From NCBI GenBank assembly GCA_041396245.1, contig JAWKYW010000003.1:124001-188000 (forward strand): a DNA stretch of 64,000 nt, written 5' to 3'. Positions 45,267 through 54,127 of the stretch are shown piece after piece. A model generated the notes under the pieces. That model was given only the letters and a program-made list of their open reading frames with translations, was not told the DNA's origin and did not search any database. Numbering within the stretch: the stretch's first letter is position 1; every line of letters starts with the position of its first letter. A program made the position numbers and the translations under genes. This DNA is from Desulfobacillus sp041396245 (lineage in GTDB: Bacteria; Pseudomonadota; Gammaproteobacteria; Burkholderiales; Rhodocyclaceae).

Positions 45267-45914
45267 TCATTTTTTGTCGTAGAGGTAGTAGAAGCCCGGG
45301 TCGGTGCCCAGTTCCTCGTGCATGCGGAAGAACTGATGCTCGGCCAGCAGCTGCGAGACGTTGCTGTTCGGGTCTTCGCGGTCGCCGAAGGCCAGCACGC
45401 CGGCGATGCAGGAGTTCACGCACGCCGGCGTCGCTTCGGGATCGACGCCCGGCGTCAGTCCGTTTTCCTGCGCCGCGTCCACGCGGTCCTTGCAGAAATT
45501 GCACTTCATCGCCACCGACATGCGCTTCGGATCGAAGCGGGCCTCCTCGTTGGCGCCGGCGCGTTCGCCGTAGGCGTACTCGCGCGCGTGCACGATGTAG
45601 CGCGCCTGGTAGGGACAGGCGACGGCACAGTAGCCGCAGCCGATGCAGAGGTCGTAGTCGATGTCGACGATGCCGTCCTTGCGCTGGAAAGTGGCGGTGG
45701 ACGGACAGACGTGCATGCAGGGCGGATCGGCGCAGTGCATGCAGCCGACCGGGACGAAGCTGCGGCGCACGTCGGGGTACTCGCCGCTCTCGATGTCGAG
45801 CACCTTGCGCCACTGCACCCCCGGCGGCGTGGCGTTGGCGTGGCGGCAGGCGGCCGTGCAGGTCTGGCAGCCGATGCAGCGGCGCAGGTCCGCCGTCATG
45901 ACATAGCGCGGCAT
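45267..45914 (-). CDS. padC: Phenylacetyl-CoA:acceptor oxidoreductase iron-sulfur subunit (PadC-like)
   Basis: A 215-residue protein with four cysteine clusters (CIGCQTCTAAC, CMHCADPPCMHVCP, CIGCGYCAVACP, CNFCKDRV with a late cysteine pair), like the DmsB/NrfC electron-transfer subunits. It bridges the molybdopterin subunit and the membrane anchor. The start overlaps the padB stop (TGATG). Confidence 0.95.
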   Translation of the reverse strand: MPRYVMTADLRRCIGCQTCTAACRHANATPPGVQWRKVLDIESGEYPDVRRSFVPVGCMHCADPPCMHVCPSTATFQRKDGIVDIDYDLCIGCGYCAVACPYQARYIVHAREYAYGERAGANEEARFDPKRMSVAMKCNFCKDRVDAAQENGLTPGVDPEATPACVNSCIAGVLAFGDREDPNSNVSQLLAEHQFFRMHEELGTDPGFYYLYDKK

Positions 45915-48655
45915 CAGGCCACCCCCTCGAGCTTGCGCACGCCGACGCGCACGATGTCCGCGCCGGAGCCGGTGGAATCGGTGAGCGCCATCGACATCGG
46001 GATCAGGCTGTTCATGCTCGGCTTGTTCAGGTCCCGGGCGTAGGGCGTGGCCCAGTGGTCGAACTGCCCCATCATGAGCAGGGTGTCGGGGCGGATGCCC
46101 TGCGACAGGATCGCCGGGCCGCGGGTGGTGCCGACGTAGGAGCTGACCTCGATCTGCTCGCCTTCGGCGATGCCCAGTTCCCGCGCGACCTGGGTGTTGA
46201 TGAGCACGCCCTTGTGGCCGCGCACGTTGCCGGAGACCTCGTTCATCAACTGCACGCCGGCGTTGCTGCCCCAGGCGTATTGCATGCTGCGCGAGGTGAT
46301 GAGCCAGAACGGGTACTGCGCGAGGGCGCCGGCGCCGCCCTGCCTGACGGTCTCCTTCTCCCAGATGCCGGGGAAGTCGAGGATCTTCGGCAGCCCGCCG
46401 TATTCCTCGAGCTGCACGTCCCACCAGTGGATGTCGTGCTCGTGCAGCCGCCGGCCCAGCTCGATGCCGACGCGGTTGAGCCGCTCCTGGAAGGGCAGCT
46501 CGAAGCGGATGCCCTTCTTGCGCAGCTCGGGGAAGAGATACCAGGACAGGCGCGAGATCGGCCGCGTGCGCAGGCCGCGCGACTTGAACCAGTCGAGGCC
46601 GTCCGATTCCTTGCCATCGGTCAGCTCGGCGCTGGCGGCACGGCAGGCGTGGTCCCAGATCGTCGCGGCCGGGTGCTTGCGTTCCGGATCGAGCTTGAAA
46701 TCCCAGTCGTGGCTGGACAGCGGCACGCCGGCGGCGCCGCGGTTGATGGCCTGGTTGTATTCGCGCAGCAGGCCGGCGCGCTCGGCCAGTTCGGTGGCGA
46801 TGTCGGTGAAGTCGCGCGTCTCGCCGGCCGGCGCCACGGCGGGCTGGCGCAGGGCAAAGCCCTCGTGGTCCCAGAATTGCTCGATGAACTTGCTGCCGCC
46901 GATGCGAATGAGCTGGGTGCCCTCGATATCGGTGCACTCGGGCAGCAGCACGTCCGCCATGTGGTTGGTCTCGTCGCGGTTGTAGGCGAAGGCGACGACG
47001 AAGGGGAACTCGGCGATGCGTTTCGACAGCTCCTTGGTGTCCCAGAAGGAGATGGAGGGATTGGTGCGATAGCAGAACCAGATGTCGGGCGGAGTGACCC
47101 GCGGCCAGTTCTCCGGCGATTCCTTCTGGAACATCCAGGAGAAATGGGTGGGACCCAGCGCCGTGCTCCAGGGCGAATTGGCCGACAGCGGCACCATGAC
47201 GTCGTGGGCGTTGCGCACCTTCGGCCGCGCCTTCCAGCTCGCCTTGTCGGTGGGATTCATGGGGTAGTGCATGAAGCCGTCCGGATTGATCTTGACGCTG
47301 GCCTGCCGCGTCGTCGCCGGCCGGTTGAGCCGTACCGTGGTGCCCAGCGTGCCGCCCGGCACCTCCAGCCCGCCGACCAGGCAGGCCAGCAGGGTGCGCG
47401 CCCAGCAGCACTCGTAGGCGCCCCAGCCGTTGTTCACCGTGCGGCCGAACTGGATGGCCACCGGCCGGTAGGGCAGGATCTCGCCATCGACTTCCACGGT
47501 TTCGCCGATCCTGGCCTGCTCGACATACTCGGCGGCGATGCGGCGCACCGTGCCTTCGCGCACGTCGCTGGTCTTCTCGGCCCACTCGGGCGTGTACGGC
47601 CGCATGCGCTCGACCAGCTTGCCGAAGGCCGTCTCGGCGGTGATGCCCTGGTGCGTCCACGTGTCCTCGTCGGCGCCGACTTCGAGGGCGTCGAGGGTGA
47701 ACGTGCCATCCAGCGCCGGCTCGGTGTCGGGAGTGTCGAAGGGCACGGCGGCGTTGCGCTTGAGGTCCCACAGCAGCGGCTTCCTCGTCTCCGGATCGCG
47801 CAAATAGAAGCCGTTGGGGCCGATCAGGTAGGGCGAACCCGTGTGATGCTTGAGGAAGAAGACGTCGAGCTTCTCGCGCGGCATCTCGCACACCAGGGCA
47901 TGCACCAGGCCGAAGAGGAAGGCGGCGTCGGTCTTCGGCTTGATCGGCACCCATTCGGCCGAGGCGGCGCCGGTGACCGACAGGTGCGGTTCGAACTGGA
48001 TGCGCTTCATGCCCCGCTCGCGCGCCTGGCCGTGGCGCCAGGCGCCGACCACGCCGCCGGAGGCCTCGATGTTGCCGCCGAAGGAGAGCACGTAGTTGCA
48101 GTTCGGCGTGTCGGGGCAGACGGTGAAGGCGCGATGCCACAGCTCGCCGTAGAGGTGCTCGGAGTGCGTGCAGCTGACGCCCTGGCCGCTGCCGTAGCTG
48201 AAGTCCACCGGCCCCCAGGCGGAGAGGAAGGCCGGGAAGGTGCCCATGTAGTAGGTCGGAATGCCGCCGCCGCCGAAGCTGGCCGCCGCGCGCGGGTAGC
48301 CGTGCTCGTTGAGCAGGCCCTTGGCGCGTATCTCCTTCATCCTGGCGCCGATGATCTCGAAGGCCTCGTCCCAGGAGATCGGCACGAAACCGGGATCCTC
48401 CTCGCGCCCCTTTTTCGGGTTGGTGCGCTTCATCGGCGCGAGCAGCCGGTTCGGGCTGTAGGTCTTCTGGATGATGCCGTAGGCCTTGACGCAGCACTTG
48501 CCGGCGCCCGGATGCACCGAGCAGGCGGAGAAATTCGGCTCGACCTCGGTGGCGACGCCGTCCTCGACCTTGACGGTAAGCAGATCGGGGCCGGCCACGC
48601 ACTGGTAGCAGTACTGGGGGACCTTCCTGACGGATTTCGCGGCGGAGGCGCTCAC
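45914..48655 (-). CDS. padB: Phenylacetyl-CoA:acceptor oxidoreductase, molybdopterin subunit (PadB-like)
   Basis: A 913-residue molybdenum enzyme of the DMSO reductase superfamily, performing the alpha-oxidation of phenylacetyl-CoA to phenylglyoxylate. The N-terminal cysteines (CYQCVAGPD and CSVHPGAGKCC) bind a 4Fe-4S cluster, followed by the molybdopterin domain (WDEAFEIIGARMKEIRAKG, SGQGVSCTHSEHL) and the C-terminal cofactor-binding domain (SRSMQYAWGSN, LINTQVARELGIAEGEQIEV). No twin-arginine signal is visible, consistent with a cytoplasm-facing enzyme. It heads the pad operon; a perfect FNR box lies upstream. Confidence 0.95.
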   Translation of the reverse strand: MSASAAKSVRKVPQYCYQCVAGPDLLTVKVEDGVATEVEPNFSACSVHPGAGKCCVKAYGIIQKTYSPNRLLAPMKRTNPKKGREEDPGFVPISWDEAFEIIGARMKEIRAKGLLNEHGYPRAAASFGGGGIPTYYMGTFPAFLSAWGPVDFSYGSGQGVSCTHSEHLYGELWHRAFTVCPDTPNCNYVLSFGGNIEASGGVVGAWRHGQARERGMKRIQFEPHLSVTGAASAEWVPIKPKTDAAFLFGLVHALVCEMPREKLDVFFLKHHTGSPYLIGPNGFYLRDPETRKPLLWDLKRNAAVPFDTPDTEPALDGTFTLDALEVGADEDTWTHQGITAETAFGKLVERMRPYTPEWAEKTSDVREGTVRRIAAEYVEQARIGETVEVDGEILPYRPVAIQFGRTVNNGWGAYECCWARTLLACLVGGLEVPGGTLGTTVRLNRPATTRQASVKINPDGFMHYPMNPTDKASWKARPKVRNAHDVMVPLSANSPWSTALGPTHFSWMFQKESPENWPRVTPPDIWFCYRTNPSISFWDTKELSKRIAEFPFVVAFAYNRDETNHMADVLLPECTDIEGTQLIRIGGSKFIEQFWDHEGFALRQPAVAPAGETRDFTDIATELAERAGLLREYNQAINRGAAGVPLSSHDWDFKLDPERKHPAATIWDHACRAASAELTDGKESDGLDWFKSRGLRTRPISRLSWYLFPELRKKGIRFELPFQERLNRVGIELGRRLHEHDIHWWDVQLEEYGGLPKILDFPGIWEKETVRQGGAGALAQYPFWLITSRSMQYAWGSNAGVQLMNEVSGNVRGHKGVLINTQVARELGIAEGEQIEVSSYVGTTRGPAILSQGIRPDTLLMMGQFDHWATPYARDLNKPSMNSLIPMSMALTDSTGSGADIVRVGVRKLEGVA

Positions 48656-48818
48656 GCGCGGCCTCCGCCCGTCGTGATACTTTTTTGCACGTTAGACGTG
48701 CGCGTCATGCCGTTCATGCTCTCCTCCTCGGTGCGGCCGCACCGCAGTTGGTGATTCATATATTCTGTTTTCTATTGCCTATTTTGTATCATCTCGACCG
48801 GCAAGGCAAGGATGGGGT

Positions 48819-48832
48819 TTGATCGGGATCAA
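48819..48832. promoter_or_regulatory. FNR/Anr-type binding site upstream of padB
   Basis: TTGATCGGGATCAA is an exact TTGAT-N4-ATCAA palindrome. It lies about 40-48 bases before the likely transcription start, the position where FNR-type regulators activate, so anaerobic induction of pad is expected. Confidence 0.85.
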
Positions 48833-48938
48833 ACCGGAGGGAAATTCCGGCGCGCGCGCTAAGCCGCTGAATGCGAAAGGGTTCATCAGGGCGGCGGCCT
48901 GGCGGCTGCCGCGGCGAGGGAGGAGAACGATAGCCCTC

Positions 48939-48955
48939 CCCGCCCGCAGGGCGGG
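48939..48955. terminator. GC-rich hairpin after the thioesterase gene
   Basis: CCCGCCC and GGGCGGG pair perfectly around GCA, 20 bases beyond the thioesterase stop on the minus strand. There is no T-run, so the call is weak. Confidence 0.4.
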
Positions 48956-48974
48956 AAGGGCGGAAAAGCGTCAC

Positions 48975-49382
48975 TCAGCCCCCGGCGGCCTTCGCCTGCT
49001 TCGCCTTCAAGCGCTGCGCCGTCTTTTCCAGGCCGACGACGAAGCGGTTGTGCTTGCCGCGCGCCACTTCCTCCACCGCGTCGCGCGCGGAGAACTCGAA
49101 GGTCACGGCCGGGCCGTTCACTTCCGTCAGCGTGACAGTGATCTCCACCCACATGCCGAGCAGCGTGGCGCCGACGTGGTCGAACGCGACGCGGGTGCCG
49201 ACGGAGTCCTTGCCTTCGCCGACGTGCGGCAGGATCAGGTCGCGGCAGGCCACCTCGACGTCGTAGAGCAGGCTCGGCGTGGAATACACGCGCAGCTCCT
49301 CGCCCATGAAGCCGATGGTGCGGGCGGTGTCAACGTCGATGCGGCAGGTGGCGGTGAGTCCGGGTTTCAGCGTGTCGCTCAT
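48975..49382 (-). CDS. Hotdog-fold acyl-CoA thioesterase, FlK-like
   Basis: A 135-residue thioesterase. The segment STPSLLYDVEVACRDLILPH with the later FDHVGATLLGMWV carries the hydroxyl/Glu/His arrangement of fluoroacetyl-CoA thioesterase-like enzymes (FlK: Thr42, Glu50, His76), and FSARDAVEEVARGKHNRFVV closes the fold. It would hydrolyse a small or aryl-acetyl-CoA. It lies 10 bases after the ADP-forming acyl-CoA ligase, so the pair catalyses opposing reactions on perhaps the same CoA ester. Confidence 0.85.
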   Translation of the reverse strand: MSDTLKPGLTATCRIDVDTARTIGFMGEELRVYSTPSLLYDVEVACRDLILPHVGEGKDSVGTRVAFDHVGATLLGMWVEITVTLTEVNGPAVTFEFSARDAVEEVARGKHNRFVVGLEKTAQRLKAKQAKAAGG

Positions 49383-49392
49383 GGAAGTTTCC

Positions 49393-51474
49393 TCAAAAGT
49401 CAGTCCCGCCAGGACGGCGGAGTTTCAGGGAGTCGGCATTCTGCCGCGCCTCGACGTAGCGCACCAGCGCCTTGGTGCCGCGCGCGCAGTTGCGGAATAT
49501 GCAGACGCCGCGGTCCATCAGGCCGGCGGCCATGGCGTCGTAGAGCGTGCCGCCGTCCACGATGCCGATCAGCGGCTTGTCGTTGCGCTCGACAATGGGC
49601 GGCATCAGGTGCACCGTGCTCTTCGGGTCGCCGATGTCGTGGCCGGGGCGCAGCTTGCTCTCCACCAGCGCGCGCACCGAGGGCGCGGTCGGGTCGAGGC
49701 CGACCACCACCGCGTCGATGTTCGGGTCCTGCAGGAAGGCCTCGGAGACCTGCAGGTGGGCCTCGTCGTCGGCGCCCGGGTTGATGTCGATCGGATTGCG
49801 CACCTCGACCAGCTGGTCGAGCTTCTTGGCGACGAGGATCTCCTCGACCTTCTTCACCGTGGCCTCCTCCAGCGCGCCCATTTCCAGGGCGAAGCTGTCC
49901 GACTCGATGTTGTCGGCCATGCCGACGGCCTCGAAGCCGGCGCCGCTGATGGCGCCGATGCGCCGGCCGCCGATCTTCTTGCCCTGCAGCGCGCCGGCGA
50001 TGTAGAACAGGTCGTCGAAGCTGTTGAAGTCCTCGGCGACGATGGCGCCGGCGTGGCGCACCACCGATTCGAACAGCGTCAGCCCGCCGGCGATCGATGC
50101 TGTGTGGCCCATTACGCCGCCCTGTCCCGGCGCCGTGCGGCCGGATTTGTAGACGACGATCTGCTTGCCGTTGAGCACCGCCTTGCGCACCGCTTTCGCG
50201 AACGCCAGGCCGTCAAGGTCCTTGAAGCCCTCGATGTAGATGCCGAGCGTCTCGATGCCCGGCAGCGCGGCGAAGTAGCCGAGCATGTCGCCGTGGGTGA
50301 GGTCGGTCTGGTTGCCCAGCGCCAGCATGTAGGCCGGGTCGAGCCAGGGGTTCTGCGACAGGCGCGTGATCATGAAGGCGCCGCTCTGCGAGAGCATCAC
50401 CGAGTTGCGCAGCGGTTTCTTCTGCGGCTTCGGCAGGCGCTCGAGCGGGATGAACCAGGAGTCGTAGGCGCCCGGATGCGACACCACGCCGAGGCAGTTG
50501 GCGCCGAGGAAGATCGGTCCGCCGCCGGGCTTGCCGTGGGCGGCGTTGATGCGCGCCGCAAGCTGAGCGGCCGGCTCGCGGCTCTTCTTCGTCTCGCCCA
50601 GACTGCCGGGGATCAGCATCACCGCCTCGACGGCGTCGGATTCGATGATCTCGTCGACCAGATCGTACACCGCGCTGGCCGCCACCGCGACGATGAGCAT
50701 GTCCAGCTTGCCGTCGAGCGCCTTCAATCCTTCGACGCATTTCACGCCGTCGATCTCCGCCTCACCCGGCTTGAGGATCAGCAACTGCTCTTTCGGGTAA
50801 CCGCTGCCCATCAGGTTGCGCAGGATGATGCGGCCGAAGTTCATGCTGTTGCCGGAGACGCCGATGATGCCGATGCGCTTGGGGTGGATCAGCTTGTCGA
50901 TCTTGGCGACCGGGCGCGGCAGACGGCCGGGCTGCGGTGCGCCGAACGCGCACTGTGCAGCGCACACCACGACGCGCTCGCCGACGTGCACCGGGTTCAG
51001 CTCCAGCGCCTGCAGCACGAAAGGCGCCTCCGGCTGGCCGGGGGCAAAGGCGTTCGCCAGCGCCAGCAGCTTCCCGAAGCAGTCCTTCAGCGCGCCCTCG
51101 GGCGACGACCTGCCCTCGCGCCGTGCCACGGCGGCGAGCTTCTGCCAGGCCAGGGTGCGCTGGAACAGCCGCAGGAAATCCCCGGCGTCGGTCAGCGCCG
51201 CGGCGGCATACACGGAAGCGCGGTCGCGGCGGAAGTTACCCTCGTCCAGCTCGGCTTCGATCCCGCCGAGGCCGGCGCTGAGGACCATGCCGAACTCGCG
51301 CGTGTTGTTCAGGCTGATGCGCACCTCGACCGCGCCGGCCGGCGCCGCAGCGTCGTAGCCGAGACCGAGGCTGTCGAGCAGCGCCTCCAGCTCGCCCGCA
51401 TCCAGGCTGTCGCGCCCCTGCCCCTCCCCTTGGCGGAACAGGGCCTCAGTCTGCGAAATAATCGAATTGCTCAA
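49393..51474 (-). CDS. Acyl-CoA ligase (NDP-forming), fused subunits
   Basis: A 693-residue enzyme of the ADP-forming acetyl-CoA synthetase family. Residues 1-190 are an ATP-grasp-type (beta) domain, preceding a CoA-binding Rossmann domain (KRIGIIGVSGNSMNFGRII) and the succinyl-CoA ligase-like domains. The phosphohistidine is probably in VMGHTASIAGG. It would activate or recover an acid at the cost or gain of one nucleoside triphosphate; given the neighbours, phenylacetate or another aryl-acetate is likely, but this is inference. The last three codons and the stop lie in a dispersed repeat (GGGACTGACTTTTGAGG). Confidence 0.9.
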   Translation of the reverse strand: MSNSIISQTEALFRQGEGQGRDSLDAGELEALLDSLGLGYDAAAPAGAVEVRISLNNTREFGMVLSAGLGGIEAELDEGNFRRDRASVYAAAALTDAGDFLRLFQRTLAWQKLAAVARREGRSSPEGALKDCFGKLLALANAFAPGQPEAPFVLQALELNPVHVGERVVVCAAQCAFGAPQPGRLPRPVAKIDKLIHPKRIGIIGVSGNSMNFGRIILRNLMGSGYPKEQLLILKPGEAEIDGVKCVEGLKALDGKLDMLIVAVAASAVYDLVDEIIESDAVEAVMLIPGSLGETKKSREPAAQLAARINAAHGKPGGGPIFLGANCLGVVSHPGAYDSWFIPLERLPKPQKKPLRNSVMLSQSGAFMITRLSQNPWLDPAYMLALGNQTDLTHGDMLGYFAALPGIETLGIYIEGFKDLDGLAFAKAVRKAVLNGKQIVVYKSGRTAPGQGGVMGHTASIAGGLTLFESVVRHAGAIVAEDFNSFDDLFYIAGALQGKKIGGRRIGAISGAGFEAVGMADNIESDSFALEMGALEEATVKKVEEILVAKKLDQLVEVRNPIDINPGADDEAHLQVSEAFLQDPNIDAVVVGLDPTAPSVRALVESKLRPGHDIGDPKSTVHLMPPIVERNDKPLIGIVDGGTLYDAMAAGLMDRGVCIFRNCARGTKALVRYVEARQNADSLKLRRPGGTDF

Positions 51475-51657
51475 GATTCCTACCTCCCAGGTGAATCACG
51501 TCATGGTGCGCAAGCATGGAAGATTGTGTCCGTCCACGCTGTTTCGACGGACAACTATATCAGATACATTTTATTGATGACAGTTCTGTGTTTTTGTATC
51601 CATTGCGCCGAATCAGCGGGCGCTTCGCCGTCCCGCGCAGGCTGGCTTGTCAGCACG
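51475..51657. promoter_or_regulatory. Upstream region of the acyl-CoA ligase
   Basis: A/T-rich gap of 183 bases. GATACA (51563-51568) and TGTATC (51595-51600) are inverted arms; on the minus strand the box reads GATACAAAA, which also occurs upstream of padB. It probably holds the promoter of the ligase-thioesterase pair. Confidence 0.5.
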
Positions 51658-52803
51658 CTACCTGTCCAGCGCCCCTTCCCCGATGTCGCCGATCCGCTCC
51701 ACCCCGAGCAGGGTCATGGTGACCTCCAGCTCCCGCTTGAGGATGGCCAGCACCTCGGCGACACCGGCCTCGCCCCGCGCCGCAAGGCCATAGGTCCAGG
51801 CACGGCCAAGCATGACGGCCCTGGCGCCGCAGGCGAGCGCCCTGGCGATGTCCTGGCCACTGCCGATGCCGCCGTCCATGAGGATTTCCAGGCGGTCGCC
51901 GACGGCATCGCTGATGCGCGGCAGTACGGAGATGGAAGACGGCGCACCGTCGAGCTGGCGGCCGCCGTGGTTGGAAACCACCAGGCCGCTGGCGCCGATG
52001 TCGGCGGCGGCACGGGCGTCGTCGACATCGAGCACGCCCTTGATGACGATGTTGCCCGGCCACTGTTCGCGCAGCCAGCCGAGGTCGCGCCAGGTGATGG
52101 CCGGGTCGAACTGGCTGTCCACCCAGCCCTTCATCGCCTCCAGGCTCCTCGCCGAAGGCACGGCCCGGGCGAGGTTGCCGAAGGTGAGGGGCTTGCCGCC
52201 GAGCGGCACGTCGATGAGCCAGCCGGGGTGGCGCGCGATCTCCCAGGCCCGGGCCAGCCGACCGAACGGCCCGGCACCGCCGGTCATCCCATTCCTCACG
52301 TCGCGGTAGCGCGTGGCGAAGACCGGCAGGTCGACCGTGAAGACCAGCGTGGTGCAGCCGGCGGCACGGGCGCGCGCGAGCAGCTCGCTGGCGTAGCCGC
52401 GGTCGCGGATGACGTAGAGCTGGAACCAGAACGGCGCCGTGCCGGCGTCACTGACTTCCTCGATGGAGCAGATGGAAACGGTGCTGAGGCAGAACGGGAC
52501 GCCGGCCGCCTTGGCCGCACGCGCGGCCTGCACCTCGCCGCGGCGGGCAAAGAGGCCGGCGAGACCCACCGGGCCGAGGATCACCGGCTGGGCGAGCTTC
52601 TCGCCGAGCACGGTGGTCGACGTATCGATCCGGCTGGCGCCGCGCAGGACGCGCTGATGGAGTTTCAGTCGGTCGAGGTCATTGCGGTTGGCGGCCAGCG
52701 TCAGCTCGTTGCAGGCGCCGCCGTCAATGTAGTCGAAGAAGGCCTTCGGCAGGCGCCGCTGCGCCAGCAGGCGGTAGTCGGAGACGGATGCGGGGACGAG
52801 CAT
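51658..52803 (-). CDS. FMN-dependent 2-hydroxyacid dehydrogenase, L-lactate dehydrogenase (LldD) family
   Basis: A 381-residue flavoenzyme, closely similar to LldD from memory: YIDGGACNELTLAANRNDLD, PVGLAGLFARRGEVQAARAA, FWFQLYVIRDRGY, the catalytic histidine in VVSNHGGRQLDGA. It oxidises an L-2-hydroxyacid to the 2-oxoacid and gives electrons to quinone. Within this aromatic cluster mandelate (to phenylglyoxylate) or phenyllactate (to phenylpyruvate) are plausible substrates; lactate is equally possible. It follows the ferredoxin by 38 bases in the kor operon. Confidence 0.9.
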   Translation of the reverse strand: MLVPASVSDYRLLAQRRLPKAFFDYIDGGACNELTLAANRNDLDRLKLHQRVLRGASRIDTSTTVLGEKLAQPVILGPVGLAGLFARRGEVQAARAAKAAGVPFCLSTVSICSIEEVSDAGTAPFWFQLYVIRDRGYASELLARARAAGCTTLVFTVDLPVFATRYRDVRNGMTGGAGPFGRLARAWEIARHPGWLIDVPLGGKPLTFGNLARAVPSARSLEAMKGWVDSQFDPAITWRDLGWLREQWPGNIVIKGVLDVDDARAAADIGASGLVVSNHGGRQLDGAPSSISVLPRISDAVGDRLEILMDGGIGSGQDIARALACGARAVMLGRAWTYGLAARGEAGVAEVLAILKRELEVTMTLLGVERIGDIGEGALDR

Positions 52804-52841
52804 GGGAGACCTCGCGCGGAAGGGGCCGCGCGATTATCCCA

Positions 52842-53096
52842 TCAGGCCGGCGTGGCGGTCAGACGCAGGAACTTGTCGTGCAACTGCTCCTGGCTCTCGG
52901 CGTGGTTCGGATCGGCCACGATGCAATCGACCGGGCAGACGGCGACGCATTGCGACTCGTCGTAATGGCCGACGCATTCGGTGCATTTCGCCGTGTCGAT
53001 GACGTAGATTTCGTCACCCTGCGAGATGGCGTCGTTGGGGCACTCGGGTTCGCACACGTCGCAGTTGATGCATTCGTCGGTGATCATCAAAGCCAT
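52842..53096 (-). CDS. 2[4Fe-4S] ferredoxin (Alvin type)
   Basis: An 84-residue ferredoxin with CINCDVCEPECP and CTECVGHYDESQCVAVCP; the extended spacing in the second motif and C-terminal helix are typical of Allochromatium-type ferredoxins with very low potentials. In Thauera and Azoarcus such a ferredoxin links 2-oxoglutarate oxidation to benzoyl-CoA reductase. It lies 14 bases after korB. Confidence 0.95.
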   Translation of the reverse strand: MALMITDECINCDVCEPECPNDAISQGDEIYVIDTAKCTECVGHYDESQCVAVCPVDCIVADPNHAESQEQLHDKFLRLTATPA

Positions 53097-53110
53097 TTGC
53101 TTCTCGCTCC

Positions 53111-54123
<1,013 letters not shown>

Positions 54124-54127
<4 letters not shown>

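Larger units (their letters stand above)
48656..48974. promoter_or_regulatory. padB upstream region (319 bases, no gene)
   Basis: The gap between the thioesterase and padB holds no supportable gene. It contains a perfect FNR box (48819-48832), an A/T-rich stretch downstream of it with GATACAAAAT on the minus strand (about 48781-48790) as the likely promoter, and a GC-rich hairpin (48939-48955). The mRNA leader would be about 125 bases. Confidence 0.7.

Noticed and set aside
46055..48754. An 899-codon plus-strand frame opposite padB
   Set aside because: Complement of padB without family similarity or ribosome site; long open antisense frames are expected at this base composition.
51658..52803. 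Firm naming as mandelate dehydrogenase (mdlB)
   Set aside because: Overall similarity is closest to LldD; the context alone does not justify the name.
49279..52965. A 1,228-codon open frame on the plus strand opposite the acyl-CoA ligase and LldD genes
   Set aside because: It is antisense to two well-supported genes, its protein has no recognisable motif and is biased in the way expected of the complement of a G+C-rich gene.
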